From Ectocarpus siliculosus (lineage: Eukaryota; Sar; Phaeophyceae; Ectocarpales; Ectocarpaceae): 64,000 bases of DNA. The position numbers were made by a program, and so were the translations under genes. The stretch is taken from contig FN649758.1 in assembly GCA_000310025.1 (NCBI GenBank), positions 2,577,221-2,641,220 of the forward strand, in the 5' to 3' direction. Below are positions 10,422 to 23,400 of this stretch, one piece after another (positions within the stretch are counted from its first letter, which is position 1; the number at the start of each line of letters is the position of its first letter). The notes beneath the pieces are model-generated. The model saw nothing but the letters and a program-made list of their open reading frames with translations. It was not told the origin of the DNA and ran no database searches.

Positions 10422-11723
10422 CGCCCGTCGACCGTAATTTGTCCCGTGGGTTACGGTCGTCGGCAGATCGTTCCGTCTCCGCCAACATCGCCGCCAAGGC
10501 CGAGTGCACCAGACTTGGCCTCGTCGCACCGTGATCTCAGCACCCGGTTGTATGCCTCGGCCTCTACAGTTCACACATCATTTCAAGTGCCGTCCTCGGC
10601 ACTTCAGGCACTGTAAGTGGGACCTGCAAACATACGAGACTACCGTGTGCTTGGAAAGTTTTGCGGCGTGTACTGCAACCGTGTGTTTGTATGCACTTGT
10701 ATTTTTTGCGCCTACGGTACTTGAATATATCTCCGGGAGTGCGCGCTGCGGACATACAGGACGCGCCAAACGCGCTGTAGATGTGCACCCTCACACGTTG
10801 CTCTGTCATGTTCCTTCTCCAGCCCGCGAAAAGGACACGTCAAGGCAGGGAAGTCCAGCACATCCGCCGTCCTGGGCTACTCGGCACAAACGAGACTGCA
10901 CGAAGAGCCGTCGTCTGCGCCGGTGTCGGGATCCATGATGTCTTCAGGAAATATGGCGCCCCGCATGAAGCTAGTGAGAAGGGCGAGTCGGGATTTGTCT
11001 GCAGATGTTCAGGCAAGAACAGTAGCGTCGGTACTGGTCATTTTCGAATTATGCGGGTACAACAAGCTTTCCCGCCGTATCTGATCAACGTTTGGAAAGG
11101 CCAATCGGCGATGTCCACGTGGTCGAAAGTCTATACGGCATGAGAAACGAGGTGCAGAACACCAAAGGTATTCGTGAGGATAGGCTTGCATACTCCACTG
11201 TGGCAGATGAGCTCTAGATATGGCCAACCGCGCTACTGTGTGCATTTCACACGCAAGCGTGATGTCGGCTGTGGCCTGCTAACGTCCAGGCTACCCGTTT
11301 ATTTTTCGTGCGGCTGACAACCCAGGCTGCTGGTGGAGACCCAAGCACCCTACATCAGTCACAGTCAAGGCTCACCTCGCTAGTGAGTTGTGTTCGAGAG
11401 TATACGTATCATTGATACAGCACGGACCAGTCGGAGGAACATCCCGCACACATGACGGTATATCTCCCGGCAAAAAATACGAAGTTCATCGCACATTTCA
11501 TCGTGATTCCTTACGGCCTATCTCTCTGCTTCGACTACCGAATACACTTCCTGAACCATTGGATACCTTTGGTGTTGCAAAAGGGACAATTTCAAGCGGA
11601 AAGCGCAGCTGGAAGACCAGCTGGTGGTGCCGCCCGGAGTAGCCTTGTGGCCGGGTTAAAAAGACGCGACAAGCCACAGCACCCTGGGCGATTGGATATG
11701 GAAGTGGCAGTGAAGGACAAAAG
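10422..11723 (+). other. Dynein N-terminal leader exons, low complexity
   Basis: Three candidate exons (10422-10612, 10823-11012, 11584-11723) join to each other and to the first clearly homologous tail exon (13031-13131) in matching phases: CT|C, then CAG|GGA, then AG|A. The first reads a Pro/Ser-rich stretch ([13 protein letters not shown]). The second is Ser/Met/Arg-rich. The third contains [15 protein letters not shown]. The second exon would end at a GC donor (CAG|GCAAGA). Phase agreement is the support. No homology is visible, so these could belong to another transcript. Confidence 0.45.
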
Positions 11724-14700
11724 GTACTTGCGGTGATACTTGACGGGGTTATGGACAGACGTCGAATCTCTTTGGTGATGTAGCTACTGGTGCTGTTTTG
11801 TTTCGAACAAGCGTTTTGCTCTTCGTTATTTGGCTGATCAGTGGCACAACAGTGACGGTCGAACAGTCTTAACTGCCCAAACGATACTGATACAAGGCTC
11901 CCCTACGGGAGTTTGGCGACTTTCCTCCCGGGAGCGATGCAAGAGGACATGACCAATGTTATCACCGCCGTTGTATCGTCTTATCTAAACCTTCGGTAGT
12001 GCCGCCGTTTCCACGCAAACTGCAGAAAATATAGTGCATCATCTTACGGGGTAAGTTTTTGTTCTCACTCTTAGCGTGTGTGATGAATGTGTGCTTGACG
12101 TAGGCTAGCGGCGTCTTTGCCGCAGATCCTACAGCTGTAACCCGCTGCTTTTGAACTCTCCCTCTTGTGCTTTTGTATCATCGTGTAGCTCATGGTGTGT
12201 GTGAACGTGTGTACATAATTGCGTAGGAGTACAAAGTTTTCCTGTTTGAGTGCAAAGAAATATCATTGTATTTCCTACGAAAGCTGTTTTGGTTAGGAAT
12301 ACCACTCCGCAATTTAAGAGCCAGTCGCGGCGACGTTAGGTGTCGATTACACGTGCCATGGATGACTGGCGGTCCATGGGCATGCGCGGGAATGTACCGA
12401 CGTACCCCGTGCGTGCCCCTGAGAAGGAAGAGTGATAAAAGATTCGCTGCGGCCAGAGAAAATTGTACCGAAGCAAAAAAAACATCGAAATGCTACATGT
12501 ACATATGATGCGTGAGCCTCTTGCGGTTGCCCTCAAATACTGTTCATAGGCCGTAGCGGCGATTTTGCTGATTGTGTACCGCCTGTTTCCGGACGATGAA
12601 TGGTAGCGGTTGTGCTATTGCTCTGAATGTCGACTGTACATCAGGGTAAAGGGCGACGTGAACGCAGCAGGAGCCGCACACGGCGGGAGAACCGATACCA
12701 CAAGCATGGCATCGAGAGGTCGTTTGCAAAGAGATGCCTCGGGTGAGACTTCCTTCACCGAGAATGCCGCCAGTGACAACTGAAAATGTGCTTTGAGAAA
12801 TGACTCGTTAGCCGCTGATTGGTGAACCGTTGGAAGTTACCACACCATGTCATGCTGTGAGGAATAACTCTCACACTGCCTGTCAAATGGAAGAGCACAG
12901 CATTTTTGTATGTGCAACCAATCATCGTTGTTGGGTCGCTACCTCGCTCAAAATACGGTGTTCCAATCATATATTGGGCTCAGGTTCTCATTTGTCCTGT
13001 CGAACGTGCACCACCTTTGAGCAGCGGCTAGAACACATGCTGTTCCATATGGCGGTTTCATCAAGAGCCTGGAGACCAGCCCCTTGTGGAAGGACCCGTT
13101 TCGCAATCCCAACGTGTTTCTGTACCTCAAGGTGAGGCTTGTAGCAGGCAAGGGCTTGAGTTGGCATTGATCTGGCGTGGACGTGATCCTTCAGTTGCAT
13201 ATGGCCAACCGGGTCGTCGCACTACTCGAAGGCCAAAATGGTCAGCATGAGTCCGCGTGTTTTGCAAGAAGAGCCATTAACGTTTCGTTAGGGTGAGGTG
13301 TTGACTAATAAGCTAACAAGAGACGGCCATGTGTCTATCTTGCCGCGTGACGTTCCGATCAAAATTATTAAAAGCAGGCGGATGCTGAAAATCCGTACAA
13401 GTTGACCATTGTGGACTCGATGGAGCCTTCTTCGGACAAATTCTACACTCTGAGTATGAACGGTCTGGTGTGTTCAACCAGAGATCGTACTGAGTTCGTC
13501 ACGGTGGAGCAGTTCGAGCGCCAGTATATGTGAGCTGCTCAGCATGCTAAACTTGGGCACCAAAACGCTGGAGGATTTCAAACAGGGTAGTATTGCGTTA
13601 CCGCTCGTCGTATCCTATTTGCATGGTCGCCTGCGTGGTCTACCATACCCCGGGTTGCATCTCGCTCTTTTCATCAACGAGGCATATGACGAACTATGGG
13701 TAGCCGTGACATGGGCTTGTTCGATGCCCAGAACATGGTGTCGGCACTGATGATTTTCCCCGCGACCTTCTCGCCTTTTCGCTGCGGTTTACATGCTCGG
13801 GCTTAAGGCATTGAAGAACGTAACGCTACTGTTTTGCTTCCTTTGCTCACCAGGCAATACCATCGGATAGCAGCCCTACCATTCTTCAGACAGTACAGTC
13901 AATGGAAGTCTTTTGCGGAGTGGAAGAGTTTCGTGCATATTCGAAAACGGGCCAAGTGCCGCGCTGTGCTGGAAGAGGATTTATTCTCTCTTCATCCGTG
14001 GCTAAGAATCGGTGAGAGTCCCGCAGTTAGCCATGGGTTGCTCTACACTTGACGATTCACATACTCTGATATTTCCACCAGTCAGGATCGTGGATCAATT
14101 CGTGGTTCGACATCTGTTCAACCGAGTTGCCCCCACTGGAATGCCTACATGGTTGTTTGCAAAATACCACGAAGCTCTTGCTGAGCGAATTAAAAAAACG
14201 TATCTCAGTTGCGACCCAACCCTACTCCGACTTGTCCGTGCAGGCATTCGTCGGCTGAAAGAGTTGTGTTACGAGCTGAGCACCCACCGTGCGTTCAAAG
14301 TGGACTTCGGAACGCATGTGAGGTCTTGCTGTAACCGGATGTTCAAAACTATTGCTCTACCCTACGCCATATGACCGACTACGTGCTTCCTCTCTACATA
14401 TGCTGCTATTAGACTTCCACGTCGAGCACCTTCTGTGAGGAACGCCTTCATTGTCATTTTTGCCGCAGGACGTGTTCCCCCACCCCCGAGGCACCATTGC
14501 CGAATCCACGATGTGCTGTTTCTGATTGTTATGTCCACGAACCCGATGCTTGCTTCAACGACAGACTCTGGAAAACTTTTGCAAGGCACAATCTACACAA
14601 CGTGACCATCTCGACTTGGTGCTTCAGCAGTTCTCGGTCAACGTTCGCGAGGCTGTCATGAAGTCGTGCGAGGATACGTTGTATAATTTTTTGCATAGGG

Positions 14701-17700
14701 CTGGATTTAACGTCAAGGTAAGACGCAGGGAACACTTCCTCAATGCACAGGGGGAAACGTGGTGCTGTGTTGATTTCGCGGCCAATACGCTCAATACAGC
14801 ATGCTATCCTTTGTCACACGAGATCCTCGTTCTTTTTCAGGCATCTACACCAGAAGAAGCACGCGAGCTGTTGATGAAAACAATGGAGGAAGTTAACCCG
14901 TCCGAAATATCGTTCACTGAACGTGCTGCCATGAGGACCCAATGTCGGAAGCTGGCGAAATTCATGAAGGTGCGACGAGCTCGTCAGTCCCACGTTCGTC
15001 TTAGATGCCGTTTACCTCATCGGCGGATACTATAGGTATGCAGGGAAGTTCAGGGTTGTGAGCAAAGAGTACCCTCACCGTTTCTTAGGGTAGACTGACA
15101 AGGGCATCGACAGGACGAGAATCAAATGTTGGCCCTCGATGTCTGGTCTAGAGAGTAAGCCAACTAATCTGGGCGAAGGAATCTCCATCACTTCACGTAG
15201 AAACGTGGGTGGTGTATATACCTCCCGAAACTGGGCTGTCACCTGGTAGCTCAGCAGAAACTGATCGTCGTCTCGGGATACGCGATTGGCGCGCAAGCAA
15301 CGAAAACGACCGTCGTCATGGTTTCACACAGGTGGCCGACTTCCTCGTTGCGGATACCTACCTTGACGTGGCGTTGGAATCAACAAGAGACCTTCTGCTG
15401 GAGATGCAGGTTCGTTTGACGAAAAATCTTGTGGCCTACTCTTGACAGGAGAAGGTCTTCCTGAAAGCTTCATTCCTAACGATCCTCGTAGGGTGACACA
15501 TAATAGTCAATGGACCGAAGAAACCCCAATAACTGCTTCAGGTAAACTCAGTCACCAACCAGGTCACGAAACGACCTTTGACTGCTCCAGCGTTGTGTGA
15601 TCCCCTTCTTTGCCGGCTAGCGCTGACGTAGCGTTGTTCTTGAAATACCCTCCTCGTGTGGTGCTTTATTCTCAAGCGTGCTGCGGACTCGACATCGGAC
15701 ACGGAAGTGATGGACCTCCAATCGCTAAAGGAAGAAAGCAACCAGTCCTCCCAAAGGCTTCGAGTAAGCGGTTCTGACTACTGAGCGCGGATCCGTGCGA
15801 AATACACGTATCTTGCAGTTATCAACATGGAGCATGGAGTAATTCCACTTTTTTCCATAGAAATAAGGCTCCTTTCCCTGTCGCGGACGTGTTCAGAGCT
15901 AACTTCCTATGAAACGTGTTCAAGGTGCACACTTGCGTCACCTTTCTAGCCAAACTACATCAATAGTGGTTGTTTCGAAAGTTGCTTTGCATCAATGGGC
16001 ACACAAACTCGACGTCAAACAGTGTCTCCTTTTTCTTGCAGGGACAGAGCATTGGTTCGCGTAAGAGAGAGTGCGAGAAACGGAACTTGTTGCTGAATAA
16101 TCCCACACGCCACAACGATATTTGGAACGTTTCAGGAATCGGCCTCGTCTCGTAGTACCGGAGTGTCGAGAAGCACACGACTACCTCTGTTTGTTGTCGA
16201 ATTAGCATACGCTGAAGGCATGGAGGAAATGGCAACTTCGTCGAAGAAGAGCGCGTGCGCGGATCCATCCGATCTCATCGTATGCCACCCTTCCGAGAAC
16301 GAGTTCCATAAACGTCTGGAGGTATGCCCATCGTCGAAGAGCGAACGTCAGAGTAGAATGCGGACGTTCCAAAGCAATATGAGTGCTTGCACAAACCTCG
16401 GAGGCATCAAAACGTTGGCCGTATCACCGAAAAAGTCAGAAGAGGTATGTCGGCGTGCGCGACTGTTTCTGGCAGCCGGCCAACCTGTCGAAATGATACA
16501 AGCTGTTTGCTGAAACCAGGTGCATGTCGCCCTGACCCCCGTAGGTAATGCTGTTCGACGGGTTAACTGTCGTGGCAACCCCCCGCCGCCTTTTGAGCGA
16601 ACCCAGCTTCAAAGCGTTCGTGAGCCCCATTGTGGATGAGCGTGGGACGTTTGGTGAGGGACAAGATCTGGAGGCCGTGATTATGGAGGTTTGTGAACGC
16701 GAGAATGAAAAACTACACGTCTCGTCGTGCTTGCTGTGTGCACTTTTGTTGTATGGCATGACGTTTCACCGTTTGTGTATGGACCATGTAAGGTGTTTGT
16801 GTTTGGGACTGACCATTGGGTATCTCTCGCTTTCACTTGTTTCAGGACTCTGACTTCCAAGATATGCTGGATGGCATCCATCGGAATATCGCCCATTCCT
16901 TCAGGCGCACCGATACATATACCTCCTCCTTCGACCCACTCACACATTGCTACTTGGAGAACGCAAAATTTGCTCGAGAAGTTTCTGTCAGGTATGACAG
17001 GCACTGTTGATATTCTCTATGCACGAGGTCTAAGTCGCGTGTTACCTAGTCGTGTCGCGTTTTGCAAATACAACTTTCAGTTTCTTCCGCTGCTTTGCCG
17101 GTCGAAGCGTCGTAACATCAATGACCTTGTGTCGTCTTTGGATTCATGCGACGCAACAGCTCCTCTTGATTGTTAAAACCGATGTCTCCGCATGTTCCTT
17201 GGTTGCCATTGTACGTCTGTTTGATATGATTTATTCGATGTCGCAGCTACTATGCCAATGCAAATGTCGAGCAGCTGAAGACCCTGCTTTTCAACTACGA
17301 CGACCAGACGACACGGTTTAAGCGTATCAAGACTTGGCAGGATGTTGGCCTTATCCGCGTCGGAAGTGCGAAGCTCGAAGCGATGCTTCGTCCTAGCCCC
17401 GAAAGGTATTTCCTGCTCATCGTCGTTGCCCTGTTGGCGATGTCACGAAGTGCGCTGTTTTGGTGATATCACGGCATTGTGTTGTCCTGGTAGCTCTCGT
17501 CCGATGAGGAGTATGTTCAAAGTGTCACCTTCACTTGAAGCTGCTCCGGGAGACAAGTGATGGCTCGATGATACTTGCACCCACTCAGGTGCCTGGACAT
17601 TGTGCATCGAGTTGTACCGCAGCTGTACAAAAACAACCACGAACTCCTTCTGAATGAGCTGAGCCAATCGCTGGATGCCATGAGCAAGAAATCCAGGAGC

Positions 17701-20413
17701 GTGGAAGATTTCGCCAATCTCATTTTACAATACAGGTGAGCAAAGTATGAGCATGTGATACTGGCCTCTTCAATTGGTGGAAGAGTAACGCTCACCCTCT
17801 TTGGCGATAGCAGTTGGACCCGCCGAAAGGGAGAGAATTGCTCGATATGATCATCCACTTGAGCATATCCAGTGAGAGTCCTGGTTTCGCGGTTGTATGT
17901 TTAGACTGGGTGCCCTTGCAGTGGATACATTGTCGCGTGACACCCCCTCATCCCGGTTTGGCGGTGGTAAAATCTCTGAACCAGGTCGTGCCTACAACAG
18001 TGTCGTCTTGGCTGTCATGAGTCGTTGCGTTTTTGTTTCGTTTGGAAGGCCCTCCTCACCCCCCGAGAAAGCGCAGGAGGGGGGTTGGCCTGGCTGGTGA
18101 GAGTATCCGACAACGAATACTCCTGCCTTCGTACAGTAGGGGTAGGAAGATAACCTCTATTCTAGGGAGTTTGTCGTTGTTGGTGGCGATGATATTGTTG
18201 TGTACTCCTCCACCGGTAGTGTACTGTTTTATTTTTAATGACTGAACTTGCGAGTTTGAGCGATGAGCCTAGCTTTCGACGTCTACGCTGTTTTGCACAT
18301 GTGGTTGTCCTTGACTCACTTAGTTGAGGAACTTGTCGATCGTAAGCGGTGGTCTTTTTCTCGAACATTTGTACCATGAGCAAATGAGAACGGGTTTCGT
18401 TTGTACGAGGATTGGCATCGGTGAACGATGTTCATTCACTGAACGCAGTACCAGAAAAACAACCCTAGGACCTCGCACGCCCGAAATCTCGTTGGCATCT
18501 ATTTTACCGCCCCCGTCTTGTTGATCTTTGTGATTCTGGAATATGACATATCTTAATCATGATCGTGAGTTCCGCAGTAAGACGCAAACGGCATTTGCGC
18601 ACTGCTGAGCAGTGTCTAAAGGAGCCCGGCGGGCAGAAAAACACGTTTGTTTTTGATATTCGTGCAGGGATGCGCTGTACTCCTGTGCTCCTATGCTTTA
18701 GATCTAGCGTACGTTTTTGTCTGCGCTCTTGTTGCCGCTGCAATAAGAAACACTCCTGGCCTATCAAAACGTTCTCTGCAAAACTGCCCTCTGCCACAAG
18801 CATGGGCCTTTTACCCTGGCAAAGTATTTAGTAAGGGCATGTTAAACAAAAGCGCTTTTTTCAAAAGTTTTGGAATGTTTCCAAAGTAGAGAACTTTGCG
18901 AAGCGAGTTCGGAGGCCAAAAAAACCGTAGACTTTCCAATGATTTGGAAGCTACTGGTCACTTCCAATTTTTGGAAGTAGAAATTACGGGAAAATCAACC
19001 ACGTTTAAAACTCCCCGAACCGCCGTTGAGAGACCTCCAGTGGCCGCTACACCTACAGGATGCTCTGAAAACCGGTCGTTTTCTAGTGTTGAAAATTTGA
19101 ACCTCTTAACCGGGACTACACTGTAAACGGAGTTGAATTGCTCTTGCACGCTTGTAGTGCGAGTACTGCGCCCGCCAAATATTTGCGAAGATCTTTTTAG
19201 CACTTGCGCGGCTCCGAGATGCCAACACATCCACTTTTTTTTCTATTGAGGGCTGCGCCGTTGCTCCTACTTACCAAAGTGAGCTGAGGAAGTCCACCGT
19301 GTTGCGCTTGTGCGTAACATTTTGTTTGAAGACACGTGTCGTACCTCGCCAACAAGTACTGACAAAGCTTTTCGTTCATACCAGGGGCGCGAAAGAACGA
19401 GCCGGAGAAATGCAAGAGAGATATACATTTCTTGCGTCCTTGTACGAGGTTATGGAAGGGAACGGCGTCACCATCACTGACGATACTCGAACAGCAGCGA
19501 ACATGATCGTCAAGGTAACGGTCAATGCCGCCCGGAAACATGATTTGCTAAAGTCACGATGAAAACGCTAAACCCAGAAACTATTTCTGCTGGAAGCACG
19601 TCATTCTTGCTGGTCAAAAGTAGAGTACAAAGTGCGACCAAGTTTGTTTTACAGCGTTGAACCGGCGACGATTCGCTGCTCAAAGATATCGATGTGTGAA
19701 TTTTCCCGCCTCAGAGGTCCACGTGATGTCCTACATGTCGTTGCTCTCCGGCAGCTACGAAAACAGCTCCATGCAAAAATCGAGATGGTGGAAAGCCTTT
19801 ATGACCAAGAACACCAGAAGTTCAGCTCGGAGCTAGCCAAGCAAGCAGCAAGTCTGACTCCAAGAATACAGGTTTGCTGTGTGTGGGTAGATCATCTAGC
19901 ACTGGATGACGATGCATCCCGGCCCAGGCAGCGAAACGGCGGCAGGCATGCAACACGCTGGGGAAGCCCGACTTGCCCACGCAAGGTCGTGTCAAGCACT
20001 ACGAAACGTGCTGAGTTTTGTGCACGACGCATGCTTCGCGCATCTGACAAGGTTCTGTGCGTGTTTTCAGGCCCTGAGGATGGATCTTGGGCATGGCATG
20101 ATACAGAATCCAGCAGCAGAGGTGACAGAAGTTGTCGAGTACCTCGTCACGTGCGAAAAGACTCTGGCAAGCCTCTACACACTGGCAGATTGCCTCATCA
20201 GTTGGCAGGCAAGTACCATACGATGGCATCGATTTTTTGCCAAGCCCGGAGGGTAACGCTTAGTTTTAGACAGTCTTTCCTCAAGTCGGCGTACGTCGCT
20301 CCCGAAAATAATCGAGTGTGGGCACACCATATCCCGTTATTTTGAGACCTACCCTGCACTGCTGAATGCTGAAATATACCACTCCAACCGGTTTCGTGCA
20401 CGAAGTCGGTGAC

Positions 20414-20449
<36 letters not shown>

Positions 20450-23400
20450 TCGTTGACCGGCGCTACCAAACAGACCATTTTGCAGACCGGGTCCTTCGAT
20501 CGGGACGAGCTGGAAGAAATCGAGTCGGAAATGAGTCAAAAGACACGTCTGTGGCGGGGCATCCAAACCTTTGAAGAGTGTCTAGAGAGTTGGGGAAACA
20601 CTTCCTTCGAAGCTCTTGATATCGAGGCAATGGAAACAGAAATTGTCAGGTATGCAGCACGCGATGAACGCACCCGTTCCAGGAGAGTTCAAAGCACCTT
20701 TGTGTTCGGCTTTGATTGACATGGATCGCACACAACATCGCCTGAAGTATTTTGGCTCCGTGCGAGTGCACTAGGGCCTCATTCTCATATGCGATACGCT
20801 CTGCCGCCATCCGTTGAAGTCGAGGTGCAGGTATTCATGTGCACGACCACACAACAGGATATCAAGTCGAGCTCGAACACGATGATGATGTGGTATTAAA
20901 GGTCATATCTCCGCCGCCCCTCCTCTGCTCTATATTATCTATCGGCATCTACAGATTCTGGCGGATAGTGCAGCTCTCCGAAAAGCAGCTCCCTACTAAC
21001 CCTGCTGTTGGACGACTCAAGCATATGGTCGACGAGGTAAAGCTCACGGTTCCAGTGGTGGCTGACCTCCGCAGCGGAACATTGATGGACAGACACTGGG
21101 AGGAACTCGATGGCGTTTTGGGCATGGATATCCGAGGGCAAGGATCAGTGACCTTTGAACAAATGATGAAGGTGACGTCTTGATTATAACGAAGTACACC
21201 CACCCATGGTTGTGATAGGTTGTCAGAAAGAATGGCCCTGCGTGTCTCCTGCAGGAAGCTATGTTAAATGCTGTTTCACTATTAGGTTTTCCTCGCGTCT
21301 TTTCGGATGAATCCCTGAGCTCTTCAAGGGCATAGTGCACGCAGAACACCTCACAAGTTGAAATTTTCGCACTCTGTTACGAACGCGGGTAAACTTACTA
21401 CTTGTTCATGCCCTCCGCTTAATTTCCTCCAAAGGCTAACCTCAAGAACGTGTCAGACCAAGTCAATTCCGTTGTCACCAACGCCGAGCAAGAGTCCTTC
21501 CTCTCCCAACTGCTGCAAAAGGTGACTCGCACACAGGGTTTTTGACCAATTCGCTTTGCATGCAAGTGGTTCAGTAATACATTCACAGCTTTCAGTATTT
21601 CGTTGAGGAGTGCTCTTGATATTTTGTGCCACGGATGCTGTCAAACAAGTGTGCCATTTCGTGTTTTGGCGGCACACCAAAACCATGGCACCCGTTTGCA
21701 CATTAAAAGCAACCAGCCTAGCCATGTTCCAGTCAATCCTTAACAAGCTGACCCCCAGAGAGGGCCCACCATCTCGCACCATGTCTGCATGGATTTGGCA
21801 AATTCCAATGGTCCTGTACCAGGTTCAATGCGCCTGGGCTGATGCGACGTTCGAATTGAAGGCGCACAAGGAGAAAAAAGATGTGTTGATTCTGAGCGAC
21901 ACGGACGACCTCACAGCTCGTGTAGACGACTGTGTCGTTACCATGGGCAATATCCTAGCATCGCCTCACGTCGGCCCGATCCGCTCTGAAGCGGAAGAGT
22001 TCGGGGGCAAGCTAAACCTGCTGCAGGTACGGAACGGAGACTTGAGGATGAAAGGGGCATAGTTGATGGTCTGTAGCAGTCACCTATCCGAACCAGATAT
22101 TGGTTTGCGGGTCTGAAGTAACCTCTCCCCACATGACGATCTCGGAGCAGGCTACGCTGGAAGAGTGGTTGGTTCTCCAGCGCATGTGGGGGTACATCTC
22201 GTCAATTTTTGCCGCACCTGATATACAGAAACAGCTTCTTGGGGAGGCCAGAGCTTTCAGGTGGGAAATTTCTTTAAGAGTTTGCTGACATATAGCGCTT
22301 GGTAGGTGTGTCAAAGCACCCGTGCGCCTCTTGGTGGTACGGCAGATCAATATGTATTTGCTTTGACGAGCAACAAAGGAATTTCCCTCTTCCCCGTTTA
22401 CTGGTGGTGCGTGAATGAAACAGCAGCGTTCTTCTGCAAGATGTCTGATCACTTGATGTTAGTTGTGGAACGGATCATGCCTCCTGTCCCGGCCTGGTAG
22501 TCCTACTCTGTACCCAAACTGTTCCCAGTACTATCTTCTCCCCCACGTCTGGCGGCGGTTGCCCCGGCAACCTCCTACTTGGTGGGTAGGCCAGATGCGA
22601 CATCTCCCATTTGGCGAGGCCTGAAGAGGCAGGTAGATCCGCGTTATTTTGCCTGTGATCATCTTCGCTGCTATGCTATAACCGGTGGCACCTGTTGTCG
22701 ACGGCACAGGGCGGTCGATACGTTTTTCAAGGACACTATGAAGAAGATCGCGGAGCATCCCCACTGTCTCACAGCCGGGATTGCACCGGGTTTATTAGAC
22801 AAGTTCAAGAGAAACAACGAGATTCTGGAAGGAATCGCAAAAGGCTTGGACGCGTTTCTCGAGGTCAGTTTTTACTTGTATTACACGTCCACGTCGTGGA
22901 AGGCCAAATGGGTAGTTCATCATGACCGCGCGACTTCATCGACAAACTTGTCCGACAGAGCGTATCGAGACTGCAGGAAGTAGGGCTAGGACACTCCGCA
23001 CTTCGCCTGCACTTCTCTCATAACAGGCCGCCATATAATCATTACAATGAAAGGCAGTGTTGTAGATATGTTGCACTCGAGTGGCTGATGTTGACATCGT
23101 CCACGTTGTTCAACGATGTTGTTCAATCTCTGATGCTGTGCCCAGGTGAAACGGCAGGCGTTTCCTCGTTTCTACTTCCTTGCGGATGACGAGCTACTGG
23201 AGCTACTAAGTCGCTGTCGCGATACGAACGCTGTCCAGCCACACTTGCGAAAATGCTTTGATGCGGTCCATTCTCTCGACTTTGGGGACGGACCTGGCTC
23301 TAACACCATCAATGCTATGGTGAATACATGCAAAAAGGTTGCAATCAAGTTCAGCGTCACGTTAGTTCCTTGCTCTACTCCTAAAAGATCGCAACGCGAC

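Noticed and set aside
13544-13750. Plus-strand open frame between dynein tail exons
   Set aside because: The flanking exons (ending near 13532 and starting 13854) join in phase and continue the conserved tail motif without it, so it is intronic.
15005-15032. Possible tiny dynein exon reading AVYLIGGYY
   Set aside because: Its phase does not fit. The upstream exon joins cleanly to 15332-15409, which carries the expected [12 protein letters not shown] block.
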